NCBI GenBank assembly: GCA_905221605.1
Contig: CAJNDS010002522.1
Location: 309,799 to 373,798, forward strand
DNA length: 64,000 nt
Direction: 5' to 3'
From: Symbiodinium natans
Taxonomy: Eukaryota > Sar > Dinophyceae > Suessiales > Symbiodiniaceae
Of this stretch, positions 9,643 to 18,404 are shown one piece after another (the first letter of the stretch is position 1; the number at the start of each line of letters is the position of its first letter). Made by a program: the position numbers and the translations under genes. The notes under the pieces were generated by a model. The model was not told where the DNA came from. It did not search any database and saw only the letters and a program-made list of their open reading frames with translations.

Positions 9643-10042
9643 GGGGTTTAGGGTTTAGGGTTTAGGGTTTAGGGTTTAGGGTTTAGGGTTTAGGGTTTAG
9701 GCGTTCTGCGGCGACCTTCCGTTTAGGGGCTTGGGGGCTCCACGGCTTGGGGGCAAACCCTAAACCCTGAATCCGAAACCTGAAGCCTGAAGCCGTGAAG
9801 CCGAGTTTCTGGAGCTTTGAGGCTTCAGAGGGTTTAGGGTTCAGGGTTCAGGGTTTAGGGTTTAGGGTGACTCACTTGCAGGGTTTAAGGGTTTAAGGGT
9901 TTTAGGGTTAGGGGTTTTGGGGTTTGAACCCAAAGAAGCCCGAGGCCCCCCCTCTCCAAAAAAAGGTCGAAGGAGGTTTAGGGTTTAGGAGGCAGGGTTT
10001 AGGGTTCAGGGTTTGGGGTTTAGGGTTTAGGGGGTTGGTGCC

Positions 10043-10168
10043 TTCAAAGTGCTCCCCGATGGTGATTGCAGAGTCTCGCTGAAGGAGAAGGTGTGGTTCG
10101 AGCAGAACCGCGCGGGGCAGATCTGCCAACTTGCGCTGCAGCAGAAGCAGCAGGCAAGGGGAGAGGAC
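10043..10168 (+). CDS. Putative exon, helical charged segment
   Basis: Open frame FKVLPDGDCRVSLKEKVWFE then QNRAGQICQLALQQKQQARG. Amphipathic and glutamine-rich near the end, coiled-coil-like. An internal TTGCAG (10065-10070) is an alternative start. Flanked 5' by TTTAGGG and 3' by CCCTAAA, the less common arrangement. Confidence 0.52.
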
Positions 10169-10169
10169 C

Positions 10170-11089
10170 CTAAACCCTCAACCCTAATCCCTAAACCCAT
10201 TTTTTGGGTTTCGGGGGCGGGGGGGGGGGGGGGGGGGGTGGGTGGTGGTTGGTGTTTAGGGCTGAGTGATGCCCTCGACCCGAAGCCCGCAATGGTATCC
10301 TCAAGGTTTGTTTTAGGCTTTTAGACTTTTTATTGTTATTATTAATATTGTTAGTTTTTTAATTTTAATTTTATTATTATTATTTTTTTTTTTTTGGGGG
10401 GGGGGGGGGGGGTTGGGTTTAGGGTTTAGGGTTTAGGGTTTAGGGTTGAGGGTTGAGGGTTGAGGGTTGAGGGTTTAGGGTTGAGGGTTTAGGGTTTAGG
10501 AATTCTTCTCAGGCATTATGGTACGGCGTTTGAGGGCTCAGGGTTTCGGATGTGGGATTTAGGGTTTAGGGCTTCAGTGCCAACAGTGCAATGATGTTCT
10601 TTTTTGGGTTTCGGGTTTAGGGTTTAGGGTTTAGGGTTTTCAGGGTGCGACTTTTGGGTGTTGAGGCGCGTGTGGGGCTTTGGGATGTTCAGGGTTTTGG
10701 GCCTCGGCATTCCCTCTCAGCTTCTTCTCTTCTCTCTGAGCTCCACCCCATATATCCTGAAATCCCTCAACCCTAAACCCTAGACCCTAAATCCCAAAAC
10801 CCTACACCCAAACCCCAGACGGCCCCAAACCCTAAACCCCAAACCCGGATTGACTCTCCAAGCCCGCGTCAACCCTAAACCCCAAGCCCCAAACCTTCAA
10901 CCCCAAACCTCGAACCCTAAACCCTAAACCCTAAACCACAAGCTTAAACCCTAAAGCCAAAACCCTAAGCCCCTAAACCCTACACCCCAACCCCAAGCCC
11001 TAAGCCCTATACCCCAAGCCCTAAACCCTAAACCCTAAACCCTAAGCCCTAAGCCCTAAGCCCTCAGCCCTAAGCCCTAAGCCCTAAGC
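10170..11089. repeat. Mixed telomere-like variants, poly-G and AT-rich patch
   Basis: Holds two G-tracts, an AT-only patch (10325-10390), (GGGTTGA)n variant at 10441-10490, and from 10880 onward CCCTAAA turning into CCCTAAG (11030-11095), the array in which the DIRS-like element sits. No exon seen. Confidence 0.7.
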
Positions 11090-11160
11090 CCTTGAAGAAG
11101 CGTACCGTGATTTAGGAATCACACCTCGTAATGTTTCGGCTCATTAGCCTGCAACTTTAG
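11090..11160 (+). repeat. DIRS-like element repeat A1
   Basis: 71 bp starting ccttgaagaagcgtaccgtg and ending gcctgcaactttag. Same sequence as A2 at 17645-17715. Confidence 0.93.
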
Positions 11161-11170
11161 TGTTCGTGGA

Positions 11171-11887
11171 ATGGCCGGCGCCTTATCAGTCTGTTCTGAT
11201 TGCAATCGCTGGGCAAGCACTTCCGGAGCACCTATCTGTGGTCTCTGTCGGGTGGTCCGAGCTGTTCGATTATTGCCTTTTGATTCTCGGGTCACATCGA
11301 GCAATTACGATCTTGCACATTCGATTTTGGAAAGAAGTTTGGGTGAAGTGAACTCGTGGTTATCGGTTCCTCTGACTGGTGTTCCTGATTCTCACGAACT
11401 GGTTGTCGAAACTCCTGATTCGGGAGCTTTGCAACTAGACAGTGGATCATCCAGCCAGGGGGCCAACAAGGAAAAAAGGAAGGAGCGTGATCGTGATCGC
11501 CGAGAGCAGCGGAGAGAGGAGAAGAGAAGACCTCCTACCCCGCCTCGACCTGTGCGGAGGCCAGCTTCAGTTGACCAGCGCGCCTCCCCTGCAGGTTCGT
11601 CTGGTCATTTTCCAGAAAAGGAAGCTTTCAGCTGGGAAAGGCAGCGCAAGCCCAAAAACAAAGGGCGTAAGCATCGAGAGCGTGGAATCAACTATCGAAA
11701 GCAGTGGAAGCTGAGGGATCTGGAAGCACGTGAGCCGGATGGCCCCGAGGAGGCGGCCTGCAGCGGCGAAAGCTGCTCCAAGGAGAGCAAGAGGGCTCAG
11801 GCCAAAGGCTGTGCCGAAACGAAAGGCGAAGGCCAAACCAACACCCAACAATCGCCGCAAAGGGGAAGAGCATCATCCTCCACGTAA
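11171..11887 (+). CDS. DIRS-like element, Gag N-terminal part with zinc ribbon
   Basis: Begins 10 bp after A1. The first 30 residues hold C-x2-C ... C-x2-C (CSDCNRW... ICGLC), a zinc-ribbon-like knot. Then a charged Arg/Glu-rich stretch (KEKRKERDRDRREQRREEKR) and a basic tail. It stops at 11885 and overlaps the next frame by 158 bp. The main Gag body is in a different frame, so Gag is either made by frameshifting or broken by an indel near 11730-11887. Confidence 0.6.
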   Translation: MAGALSVCSDCNRWASTSGAPICGLCRVVRAVRLLPFDSRVTSSNYDLAHSILERSLGEVNSWLSVPLTGVPDSHELVVETPDSGALQLDSGSSSQGANKEKRKERDRDRREQRREEKRRPPTPPRPVRRPASVDQRASPAGSSGHFPEKEAFSWERQRKPKNKGRKHRERGINYRKQWKLRDLEAREPDGPEEAACSGESCSKESKRAQAKGCAETKGEGQTNTQQSPQRGRASSST

Positions 11888-13160
11888 AGATACACCATGG
11901 AAGCTAGTTCAAGATTTTGCTTTTCAGGTGGGACATCAGGTACACTTGAAAGGGAAGTACAAGGGAGATGCAGCGGAGTGTGTAGGGGAGGTCGAGAGCT
12001 TAGTCGAGGACCAAGAGGGTCAGTGGATCAAGTTGGATCTGACGGGGACTCCTCATGTGGGGTTGCAAGAGTGGCGGAAGTCCTGCCAAGACGCGTTTTA
12101 TGCGAATCGGGCACCTCTCCTGAAATCATTAGATGCGGGAGTGGACGGGTTGTTTTGCGCGCGCGAGGTGCGAGAGGTAGATCCCCTCTTAGAGTGGAAG
12201 TCCAACCTGACCGAGCTGAGGCGGGACCTGGAAGCTCTCCCCGGGTTGGAAGCTGTCGCCAGAGATTTGGGCTATGGAGTAACGGGAGGTGTGGGGAATT
12301 TACTGCCGCCGCCTCCTGCTCAGAGGGAAGAGGGAGAGTCTGCAAAAAAGCCGAGGAAGCTACGCGGCAAGGAGCGCGTTCGCCAGATGGTTCAGCAGAG
12401 CACGTGGTCGTGGGCCGGTTCATCCCTAGACCCCAAATTCAAGAGGCCCAAGGTGGGGTTGAAAAGGAAGAGAGAGCAGAGCAGCAGTTCCTCCAGCGTC
12501 AGTCACAGTGGGAGCGGGGAGAGGTCAGAGCAGGAGGATCTGTTTCCAGAGGAGTCTCAGACGAAACACATCGCTCGAAAATGCCCAGGACTTCTCTCAA
12601 GATTTGCGATCAAGGAGGCAAAGAAGCGACTCCTAACCCAGGTAGGGGAGGAAGCTGGGAACCATGCTCCAAGTCCAGTTTTCGTCCGTTATTACCGACA
12701 GGTCTTCGCGCATTCGGGAGCGTCGACTCCTATGAAGCGAGAGTATTTGACTCTTGCCACATGTCTCGACTCTATCATCGAGGGCAACATCTTGAAGTGC
12801 CTGGATGTGGGAGTTCAGAGGTTGAAAGCGGTCGAGCAAATGAGTCTGGGAGCCGCGGCGCAATTGGCAAATCGTCTCGAGTTAATCCCGCCAGAAACCT
12901 CGGTTCTAGCATCCCTAGAAGAGAGTCGCGGGGCTGCGCAAGAACACCGCCGAGAAGAGAAAATCAGAGGCTCTTGGAAGGGCAAAGGAAAGTGGGAGAG
13001 CAATTGGAATCGCCAGGTGTTGGAGGAGCAAGCCTTCAAATGGGAGAAAGGATCCAAGAGTGCCAAGGGAAAGGATCCAAAGGGCAAACCGGGAGGCAAA
13101 GGTCGCCCCTGGAAAGGTCAACCAGCCCCGGCGAGCGAAGTAATTCCAGTCAAGGAGTGA
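11730..13160 (+). CDS. DIRS-like element, Gag-like body
   Basis: 476 codons. A basic start (RRRPAAAKAAPRRARG), a folded middle, a serine tract with SSSSSSVSHSGSG, then a conserved-looking helical block (REYLTLATCLDSIIEGNILK ... VEQMSLGAAAQLANRLELIP), and a Lys/Gly-rich nucleic-acid-binding tail (KGKDPKGKPGGKGRPWKGQ). The order basic - helical - basic, upstream of reverse transcriptase, fits a Gag role in packaging element RNA. No zinc knuckle is seen here; the metal site lies in the preceding frame. Confidence 0.7.
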   Translation: MSRMAPRRRPAAAKAAPRRARGLRPKAVPKRKAKAKPTPNNRRKGEEHHPPRKDTPWKLVQDFAFQVGHQVHLKGKYKGDAAECVGEVESLVEDQEGQWIKLDLTGTPHVGLQEWRKSCQDAFYANRAPLLKSLDAGVDGLFCAREVREVDPLLEWKSNLTELRRDLEALPGLEAVARDLGYGVTGGVGNLLPPPPAQREEGESAKKPRKLRGKERVRQMVQQSTWSWAGSSLDPKFKRPKVGLKRKREQSSSSSSVSHSGSGERSEQEDLFPEESQTKHIARKCPGLLSRFAIKEAKKRLLTQVGEEAGNHAPSPVFVRYYRQVFAHSGASTPMKREYLTLATCLDSIIEGNILKCLDVGVQRLKAVEQMSLGAAAQLANRLELIPPETSVLASLEESRGAAQEHRREEKIRGSWKGKGKWESNWNRQVLEEQAFKWEKGSKSAKGKDPKGKPGGKGRPWKGQPAPASEVIPVKE

Positions 13161-13162
13161 TT

Positions 13163-14986
13163 AGTGTGGGGTCCACCTCCGAATCTGTTGTTTCAGTGTC
13201 TCCTCCTGAAGTGCGGGAGGAGCCGTGTTCTTCCCTGCCATCTGATCTGGTTGGTCATGTCGGGCAGCTAGGTGTACTGCTTGGAAAGTGGCTTGATGTC
13301 AACTCACATTTGCGAGTGGGATATGAGCAATCTGTTCCAAGCAAGCATCCTTCCACGGCAGAGGTCTTCCCTTTGCCTATGCTTCCGGGCGGTCTGCCTC
13401 CCGAGGAGCATATTTGGCTTCAAGCTGCGATCCGAGCATTAAACTGGCTAGCCTGCGGGGATTTGACTTTAGGTGAAGCTCCAGCTAGCAGGGTTCAAGA
13501 GTCTTTGCTGACGGTCCTGCGTGAGTCGTTCAGGGTCGAGCGTCTGGGCTCTCACGTGTTCGATTCCATTCCCATGGAAGACTACTGGAAGTCTAAAGGT
13601 GTCAACGGTTATGGTGAAGAGGTGCATAGTGCGTTGCCGTTCAACTGGAGCAACATTGAACACAGCCTCCCTAAACGAGAGCAGGCTGGTGCTCTTGATG
13701 GGGTGGACGTTGCATCCGCTGGGATCAAAGATTTCTTAAGTGACCCTTGCAAATACCTGAAACCTTCTCCATCCCGAACCTGGATGAAGCCCCCGAGGGT
13801 CATGGTTCGACCCGAGGACTGGGGGGCCGTCGCTGAGGGTTTGGTAGAGCGTAGGATTTGCGAAGTCATTCCTTTGAGTGAGGTCATCCGTGTTGAGGGA
13901 AAGCCCATCCTCGGCGGCCTCTTCGGCGTGCCAAAAAATGAGGAGATCGGAGGAGTACCGGTGCTGCGTTTAATCATGGATTTGCGGCCCATCAACCAGT
14001 TGTTTGAGTCCATTGCAGGTGACCTCCACACGTTGCCAATGCTTAGTCAACTCTTTCCTCTCGAGATTTTTCCTAACGAGGATGTTTTAGTTAGCTCGGA
14101 AGACATCAAGGCGATGTTTTATATTGTGGGCCTTCCAAGCGAGTGGAGACCTCTCCTAGCCTTCGGGAGAGAAGTCCCCAAACATTTGCGACCTGCAGGG
14201 GTCAATGAGCCCTGTGTGCTGACAAGTCGAGTACTGCCGATGGGATTCATCAATTCTGTGTCGGTAGCCCAGAGCCTCCATCGTAGCATTGTCAATCGTG
14301 CGGTGGATGAATTGGGAATCAGCCGTGACAAAGAAATCAGGCGAGATCAGTCGCTCCCAATTTCAGCACTGTCGTACCGTGTCTATCTGGACAATTTCGA
14401 CTCGCTGGTGAGGACCAATCGGGAGGCAGCGAGTCTCCTTGAAGGTTCCTTGAGCCCTTTGGCAGCAGAACTCAGGCAGGTGTATGGCAAACTTGATGTT
14501 CCAGTGAACGAGAAGAAATCCAATCGCAGCGCGCTTCAGGGTGAAATGCAAGGAGGTTGGATTGACGGGCGTGAAGGGACCATCTGTCCTAAGCCTGACA
14601 AATTTGCCCGGTACCTGAGGGCGTGTTGGTATTTGCTACAAAGCAAAACGTCCAACCTCAAGCGAATTCAAGTGGTTGCCGGAGGGCTTGTTTATCTGTT
14701 CAGCTACCGTCGTTGTCTAATGAGTTGCCTAAACGAGGTTTGGCAGTTCATTTCATCTTTCGAAGGAAATGTCAGTGTATGGAAAGCTATCCCCGATGTC
14801 GTCAAGAAGGAGTTGTTCTGTTGTGCAGCTTTAGCCCCGTTGTCGTACATGGACTTGAGGCTCCCTTTTGATGCACTCGTCAGCGCCAGCGATGCCAGTG
14901 AAACTGGTGGAGGTAGGTGCCTACGTTGCGGTGGAGGCGGACCCGTGCGCCAAGCGGGTTGTGGAGAGCGCCTTCGCTTCAGTTGA
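13163..14986 (+). CDS. DIRS-like element, reverse transcriptase and start of RNase H
   Basis: The frame is open from 11897, but before 13160 it only shadows Gag. Reverse transcriptase landmarks: PVLRLIMDLRPINQLF (about 13958-14005), DIKAMFYIVGLP (14102-14137), VLPMGFINSVSVAQSLHRSI (14231-14290), and the active-site strand VYLDNFDSL (14381-14407). The site reads Y-L-D-N rather than Y-x-D-D. RNase H starts at SASDASETGG (14879-14908) with its first catalytic Asp, then the frame is lost and stops at 14984. Its continuation is in the next frame after the methyltransferase. Confidence 0.85.
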   Translation, partial: SVGSTSESVVSVSPPEVREEPCSSLPSDLVGHVGQLGVLLGKWLDVNSHLRVGYEQSVPSKHPSTAEVFPLPMLPGGLPPEEHIWLQAAIRALNWLACGDLTLGEAPASRVQESLLTVLRESFRVERLGSHVFDSIPMEDYWKSKGVNGYGEEVHSALPFNWSNIEHSLPKREQAGALDGVDVASAGIKDFLSDPCKYLKPSPSRTWMKPPRVMVRPEDWGAVAEGLVERRICEVIPLSEVIRVEGKPILGGLFGVPKNEEIGGVPVLRLIMDLRPINQLFESIAGDLHTLPMLSQLFPLEIFPNEDVLVSSEDIKAMFYIVGLPSEWRPLLAFGREVPKHLRPAGVNEPCVLTSRVLPMGFINSVSVAQSLHRSIVNRAVDELGISRDKEIRRDQSLPISALSYRVYLDNFDSLVRTNREAASLLEGSLSPLAAELRQVYGKLDVPVNEKKSNRSALQGEMQGGWIDGREGTICPKPDKFARYLRACWYLLQSKTSNLKRIQVVAGGLVYLFSYRRCLMSCLNEVWQFISSFEGNVSVWKAIPDVVKKELFCCAALAPLSYMDLRLPFDALVSASDASETGGGRCLRCGGGGPVRQAGCGERLRFS

Positions 14987-16466
14987 GTTCGTCAACACAG
15001 TTGATGAGGTAACCGATGAAATAGTACTAAGCTGGGCACGAAGGTTTTCGAGGGTTGGTGTCGTCCTGATTTCGGGAGGCCCCCCTTGCCAAGGAGGTTC
15101 AGGGTTAGGTGCATCCAAAAGAGGTTCAGAGTCTGCTTCAAACTGCAGGCTTCATCAAGAGGTTCCTCGAATACGGGATCTGGCAGAGAAACATTTCAGT
15201 TGGGCAAAGGTTTTCTTCCTCATGGAAAGCGTGTCGTCTATGTCAGATGGGGATCTGGCGTCTGTGACGCGTTCAGCAGGGATCCTGCCTTATGAGTTGG
15301 ACGCATGTGGCCTCACACCTTGTCGCAGGAATCGGCTGTTTTGGTTCAATTGGCAGGTTTCAAGTGAACCAGGGGTAGAGATCATTAGGCCTTCAACCTC
15401 TGAGCCCACTGATTACGGGAGAATTGCTTTTCTCCTGCCAGTCCCTCCTGACCCTTACCTGACGCCTGGTTGGTCACTTGCGGGAGGTATCGGTCAAAAA
15501 GTTCCAGCTTTCGTGGCGGCGCAGCCGAAGGCGCAACCGGGTTTGCGTCCTGCAGGGATCGATTCTTGCACTGAACGTGATCTTGCTTATTGGGAAGCTG
15601 ATAAGTTTAGGTTTGCCCCATACCAGTACAAGTATCAGCATGGCCTGGTTCATCTCAAGCATGGTTGGAGGTTGGCTAATGCTTACGAGAGGGAAGCTAT
15701 GCTGGGTTTCCCTCTTGGCTACACAGTAGAGTGTTGGCCAAAATCAGACCGCAAACGTGATCCTGCAAAGCATGACAACTATCGTTTGAGTTTGCTAGGG
15801 AACTCGAGCTCGGTTCCTGTTATAGCATATCTTTTGTTGCATTTGTTGGCTCCACTCAAACTCTGTGAAGATCAGACGGTCAACCAAATCCAGAAAAACT
15901 GCCAGCCAGGACAAAGCAAACATCTGAATAGCTTTTTGACCCGTCCACCCTGGACAGCGGCGCGTCAAGGCAAAGCAGATGGCAATGATGCCATGTTGGT
16001 GCGCAAATTGTCTTCCCTCATGTCAACGCGAGGGACTGATGTGTTGTTGCAGGCTGGAACTGAACCAGCGCGTTCCTATGACCGTTTGCGCACGTCCGTT
16101 CCTGCGCGCCTGTGGAAATGGGCTACAGCTTGCTCTTGGAAATGGAAGAAGGGCGGGTCAGGAGAAGTTGAACATATAAACCGACTCGAATTGCGTGCAG
16201 TGTTGACGTCCGTGAAATGGCGCATCCTAAAGGCAAAGCAAACGCGAACGCGCTACCTTCATCTGGTGGACAGCTTAGTGTCGCTTCACGTCATCAACAA
16301 AGGCCGCAGTTCCAGCCGGAAGTTGAGGACAATCCTGAAAAAGATCAGTGCATGGCTGTTGTTGTCTGCTAACGCTTGCGTTCTCGGTTATGTCGACACT
16401 GGGCAAAATCCCGCGGATGCGCCCTCGCGGCGCGGACAAAAGCGCAAATGGGGAAGCGGGAGGTAG
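14868..16466 (+). CDS. DIRS-like element, C5-cytosine methyltransferase embedded in RNase H
   Basis: 532 codons. Methyltransferase motifs: II-like (VAVEADPCAKRV), IV GGPPCQG with catalytic Cys74 (15087-15089), VI-like FLMESV (15210-15230), VIII-like CRRNRLFW, IX-like REAMLGFP, and X-like LLGNSSSVPV. Motif I, which binds S-adenosylmethionine, is missing at the start, where the frame also changes: a deletion. From about residue 430 the RNase H resumes: HINRLELRAVL (catalytic Glu), LHLVDSLVSLHVINKG (Asp) and QNPADAPSRR (last Asp). The methyltransferase therefore lies between the first Asp strand and the Glu helix of RNase H. Cytosine methyltransferases carried by dinoflagellate retrotransposons have been reported; this copy should be inactive. 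Confidence 0.85.
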   Translation: MMHSSAPAMPVKLVEVGAYVAVEADPCAKRVVESAFASVEFVNTVDEVTDEIVLSWARRFSRVGVVLISGGPPCQGGSGLGASKRGSESASNCRLHQEVPRIRDLAEKHFSWAKVFFLMESVSSMSDGDLASVTRSAGILPYELDACGLTPCRRNRLFWFNWQVSSEPGVEIIRPSTSEPTDYGRIAFLLPVPPDPYLTPGWSLAGGIGQKVPAFVAAQPKAQPGLRPAGIDSCTERDLAYWEADKFRFAPYQYKYQHGLVHLKHGWRLANAYEREAMLGFPLGYTVECWPKSDRKRDPAKHDNYRLSLLGNSSSVPVIAYLLLHLLAPLKLCEDQTVNQIQKNCQPGQSKHLNSFLTRPPWTAARQGKADGNDAMLVRKLSSLMSTRGTDVLLQAGTEPARSYDRLRTSVPARLWKWATACSWKWKKGGSGEVEHINRLELRAVLTSVKWRILKAKQTRTRYLHLVDSLVSLHVINKGRSSSRKLRTILKKISAWLLLSANACVLGYVDTGQNPADAPSRRGQKRKWGSGR

Positions 16467-17446
16467 TCGAAGGCAGAAACCGAAACGCAAGAAAATTTCG
16501 CAGACAACAGCTAGGGAAATTGAAAGATTTGATTGTTCAACCTCGAACCCGAGTCCGGTATGAGCATGCCATGCAGCGTTTCTTTGAGTTTTTGAGGTGG
16601 AACAAAATTGCATTGCCGTCTCGATGGGATGAGGCTGACAGTGTAGCTTCCTCATATGTTGAGGAGTTGTGGGAAGAAGGGGACTCACGTTCCCTCGCTC
16701 AAGACACCATCTCAGCCTTACAGCATTTCGAGCCTCAGCTTAAACGTAAGATGTTGCGTAGCTGGCGCTTGTTAAAGGCTTGGCAGAAGCATGAAATACC
16801 AACCAGGGCACCGCCCTTTACCCTAACAACGTTGTCTGTGCTGGCAGGCTGGTTGCAGACAAGATGTGCTGAGCTCGCTCTTGCAGTATGTGTGGGGTTT
16901 CATGCACTCCTGAGATCGGGAGAGTTGTGCCAACTACGCAATAGAAACATCATATGTTCTGAAGATCTTGTCATACTGCAACTCGGACAGACGAAGATGG
17001 CCGTGCGAAATGCTGGCGTGGAGAGTGCTTCCTTCAGACATCAAAAAATTTCCATCATGTTGCGTGCTTGGAAGGCTGTCAATTCCGATGAAGCTTTGTT
17101 GGTGAACATGTCACCCTCTTTGTTCCGCCAGTGGTTCTCGAGAGGGTTATCAGAAACGGGTCTCATAAGCTTGCCCTACAAACCATATAGCCTTCGTAGG
17201 GGAGGAGCGACGCAAGTGTTCTTGGAAACGCAGTCGTATGCAGCTGTGTGTCAGCGAGGGCGATGGGCGTCGGAACGCACGTCCCGGATCTATATCCAAG
17301 ATTCCATTTCTTTGCTCACTGATATTCCTAAAGCGCTCACCTCCGTGCAGCGAGAGTTTTATGACTCTTGGAATGAACTTTTGGGCAGGCTTGAGCCTCC
17401 CAGCTCAAGAGCTGGAAGAAGCAGGGGTCGTGGAAGAGGAAAGTAG
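16376..17446 (+). CDS. DIRS-like element, tyrosine recombinase
   Basis: 356 codons, overlapping the RNase H frame by 91 bp, as is usual in DIRS elements. An N-terminal SAM-like domain (RTRVRYEHAMQRFFEFLRW) precedes the catalytic domain. Catalytic set: Arg180 in ALLRSGELCQL, a Lys in LGQTKMAV, Arg274 in YSLRRGGAT, and Tyr306 in SRIYIQD (17291-17293). The position usually held by His two before SLRR's first Leu is Tyr271 (Y-x-x-R). The enzyme would join the circular DNA copy to the target. Repeat B1 begins inside its last codons. The frame is intact; the true start may be later than the first ATG. Confidence 0.85.
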   Translation: MRSRLCRHWAKSRGCALAARTKAQMGKREVVEGRNRNARKFRRQQLGKLKDLIVQPRTRVRYEHAMQRFFEFLRWNKIALPSRWDEADSVASSYVEELWEEGDSRSLAQDTISALQHFEPQLKRKMLRSWRLLKAWQKHEIPTRAPPFTLTTLSVLAGWLQTRCAELALAVCVGFHALLRSGELCQLRNRNIICSEDLVILQLGQTKMAVRNAGVESASFRHQKISIMLRAWKAVNSDEALLVNMSPSLFRQWFSRGLSETGLISLPYKPYSLRRGGATQVFLETQSYAAVCQRGRWASERTSRIYIQDSISLLTDIPKALTSVQREFYDSWNELLGRLEPPSSRAGRSRGRGRGK

Positions 17447-17647
17447 TGGAAAGCATTTTTTGCTGAGACTTCTCACGCGTCGCGGTGGAAGTGCCCGTGA
17501 TGCTCATGATCGTCTCCCACCTGCAGCGAAAAGCAGCAGCTATCCTCATCTTCGATTGGGCCCAATTGTACAGATGTGTAAACATCCTCTTTATGCTACA
17601 ACACGATGCTTGCTTGGAAAAGCGAAACATGAGAGAAGGAGATTCCT
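17434..17647 (+). repeat. DIRS-like element repeat B1
   Basis: 214 bp, begins aagaggaaagtagtggaaag; equal to B2 at offset 301. It overlaps A2 by CCT. Confidence 0.93.
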
Positions 17648-17715
17648 TGAAGAAGCGTACCGTGATTTAGGAATCACACCTCGTAATGTTTCGGCTCATT
17701 AGCCTGCAACTTTAG
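17645..17715 (+). repeat. DIRS-like element repeat A2
   Basis: 71 bp, equal to A1. Followed by a 17-bp C-rich spacer (cccaccctcccacccag) before B2. Confidence 0.93.
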
Positions 17716-17734
17716 CCCACCCTCCCACCCAGGA

Positions 17735-17948
17735 AAGAGGAAAGTAGTGGAAAGCATTTTTTGCTGAGACTTCTCACGCGTCGCGGTGGAAGTGCCCGTG
17801 ATGCTCATGATCGTCTCCCACCTGCAGCGAAAAGCAGCAGCTATCCTCATCTTCGATTGGGCCCAATTGTACAGATGTGTAAACATCCTCTTTATGCTAC
17901 AACACGATGCTTGCTTGGAAAAGCGAAACATGAGAGAAGGAGATTCCT
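17735..17948 (+). repeat. DIRS-like element repeat B2 (3' end of element)
   Basis: Copy of B1; ends in gagattcct and passes straight into (AAGCCCT)n. Confidence 0.93.
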
Positions 17949-18244
17949 AAGCCCTAAGCCCTAAGCCCTAAGCCCTAAGCCCTAAGCCCTAAGCCCTAAG
18001 CCCTAACCCTAAACCCAAAATCTCAAGCCCTCAGCCCTAAACCTAAACCCCAAGCCCTAAACCCTGCACCCCGAGCCCTAAACCCAAGCCCCAAGCCTCA
18101 AACCCTAAACTAAACCCCCACTTCCTATGCCCTACACCCGGAGTCCTTAGCCCCAAACCCTAAACCCCAAGCCCTAAACGCTAAGCCTTAAACCAAAAAC
18201 CCTAAACCCTAAACCCTAAACCCTAAACCCTAAACCCTAAACCC
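17949..18244. repeat. CCCTAAG array turning into CCCTAAA
   Basis: Eight clean CCCTAAG units (17949-18005), then degraded text, then CCCTAAA at 18190-18242. It continues the array upstream of the DIRS-like element. Confidence 0.9.
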
Positions 18245-18313
18245 GAAGTCTCAGAAGCGCTTCGCCAGGCCGCGCTCTGGATGACCTACTCCAAGGACGC
18301 GCCTCGCCTCGGG
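18245..18313 (+). CDS. Putative exon, unassigned
   Basis: Frame EVSEALRQAALWMTYSKDAP then RLG, between CCCTAAA and TTTAGGG. Amphipathic helix. Splice sites uncertain (GTCTCAG at 18249-18255 is one 3' candidate). Confidence 0.48.
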
Positions 18314-18366
18314 TTTAGGGTTTAGGGTTTAGGGCTTAGGGTATATATAACATAGTAGGGTTTGAG

Positions 18367-18401
18367 GGAATGAGGTACCCTATACCTAAACTGGCTGGTT
18401 T
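18367..18401 (-). repeat. Arm of a long-range inverted repeat
   Basis: Reverse complement of 9511-9545, 34 of 35 bases. Confidence 0.85.
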
Positions 18402-18404
18402 AGC

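Larger units (their letters stand above)
11090..17948 (+). mobile_element. DIRS-like tyrosine-recombinase retrotransposon with split direct repeats
   Basis: Structure A1 (11090-11160) - genes - B1 (17434-17647) A2 (17645-17715) - 17-bp spacer - B2 (17735-17948). A1 equals A2 and B1 equals B2 at every base I compared. This split direct repeat layout is typical of PAT/Ngaro-type elements, which integrate through a circle with a tyrosine recombinase and make no target duplication. Gene order is Gag, reverse transcriptase, RNase H with inserted cytosine methyltransferase, tyrosine recombinase. The CCCTAAG array continues in phase across both edges. Matching repeats suggest recent insertion, yet the reading frames are damaged. 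Confidence 0.9.

Noticed and set aside
11897-13160. Reverse transcriptase frame extended back over Gag
   Set aside because: Before 13160 that frame is Ser/Arg/Gly-rich shadow of Gag with no domain; the reverse transcriptase proper starts after it.
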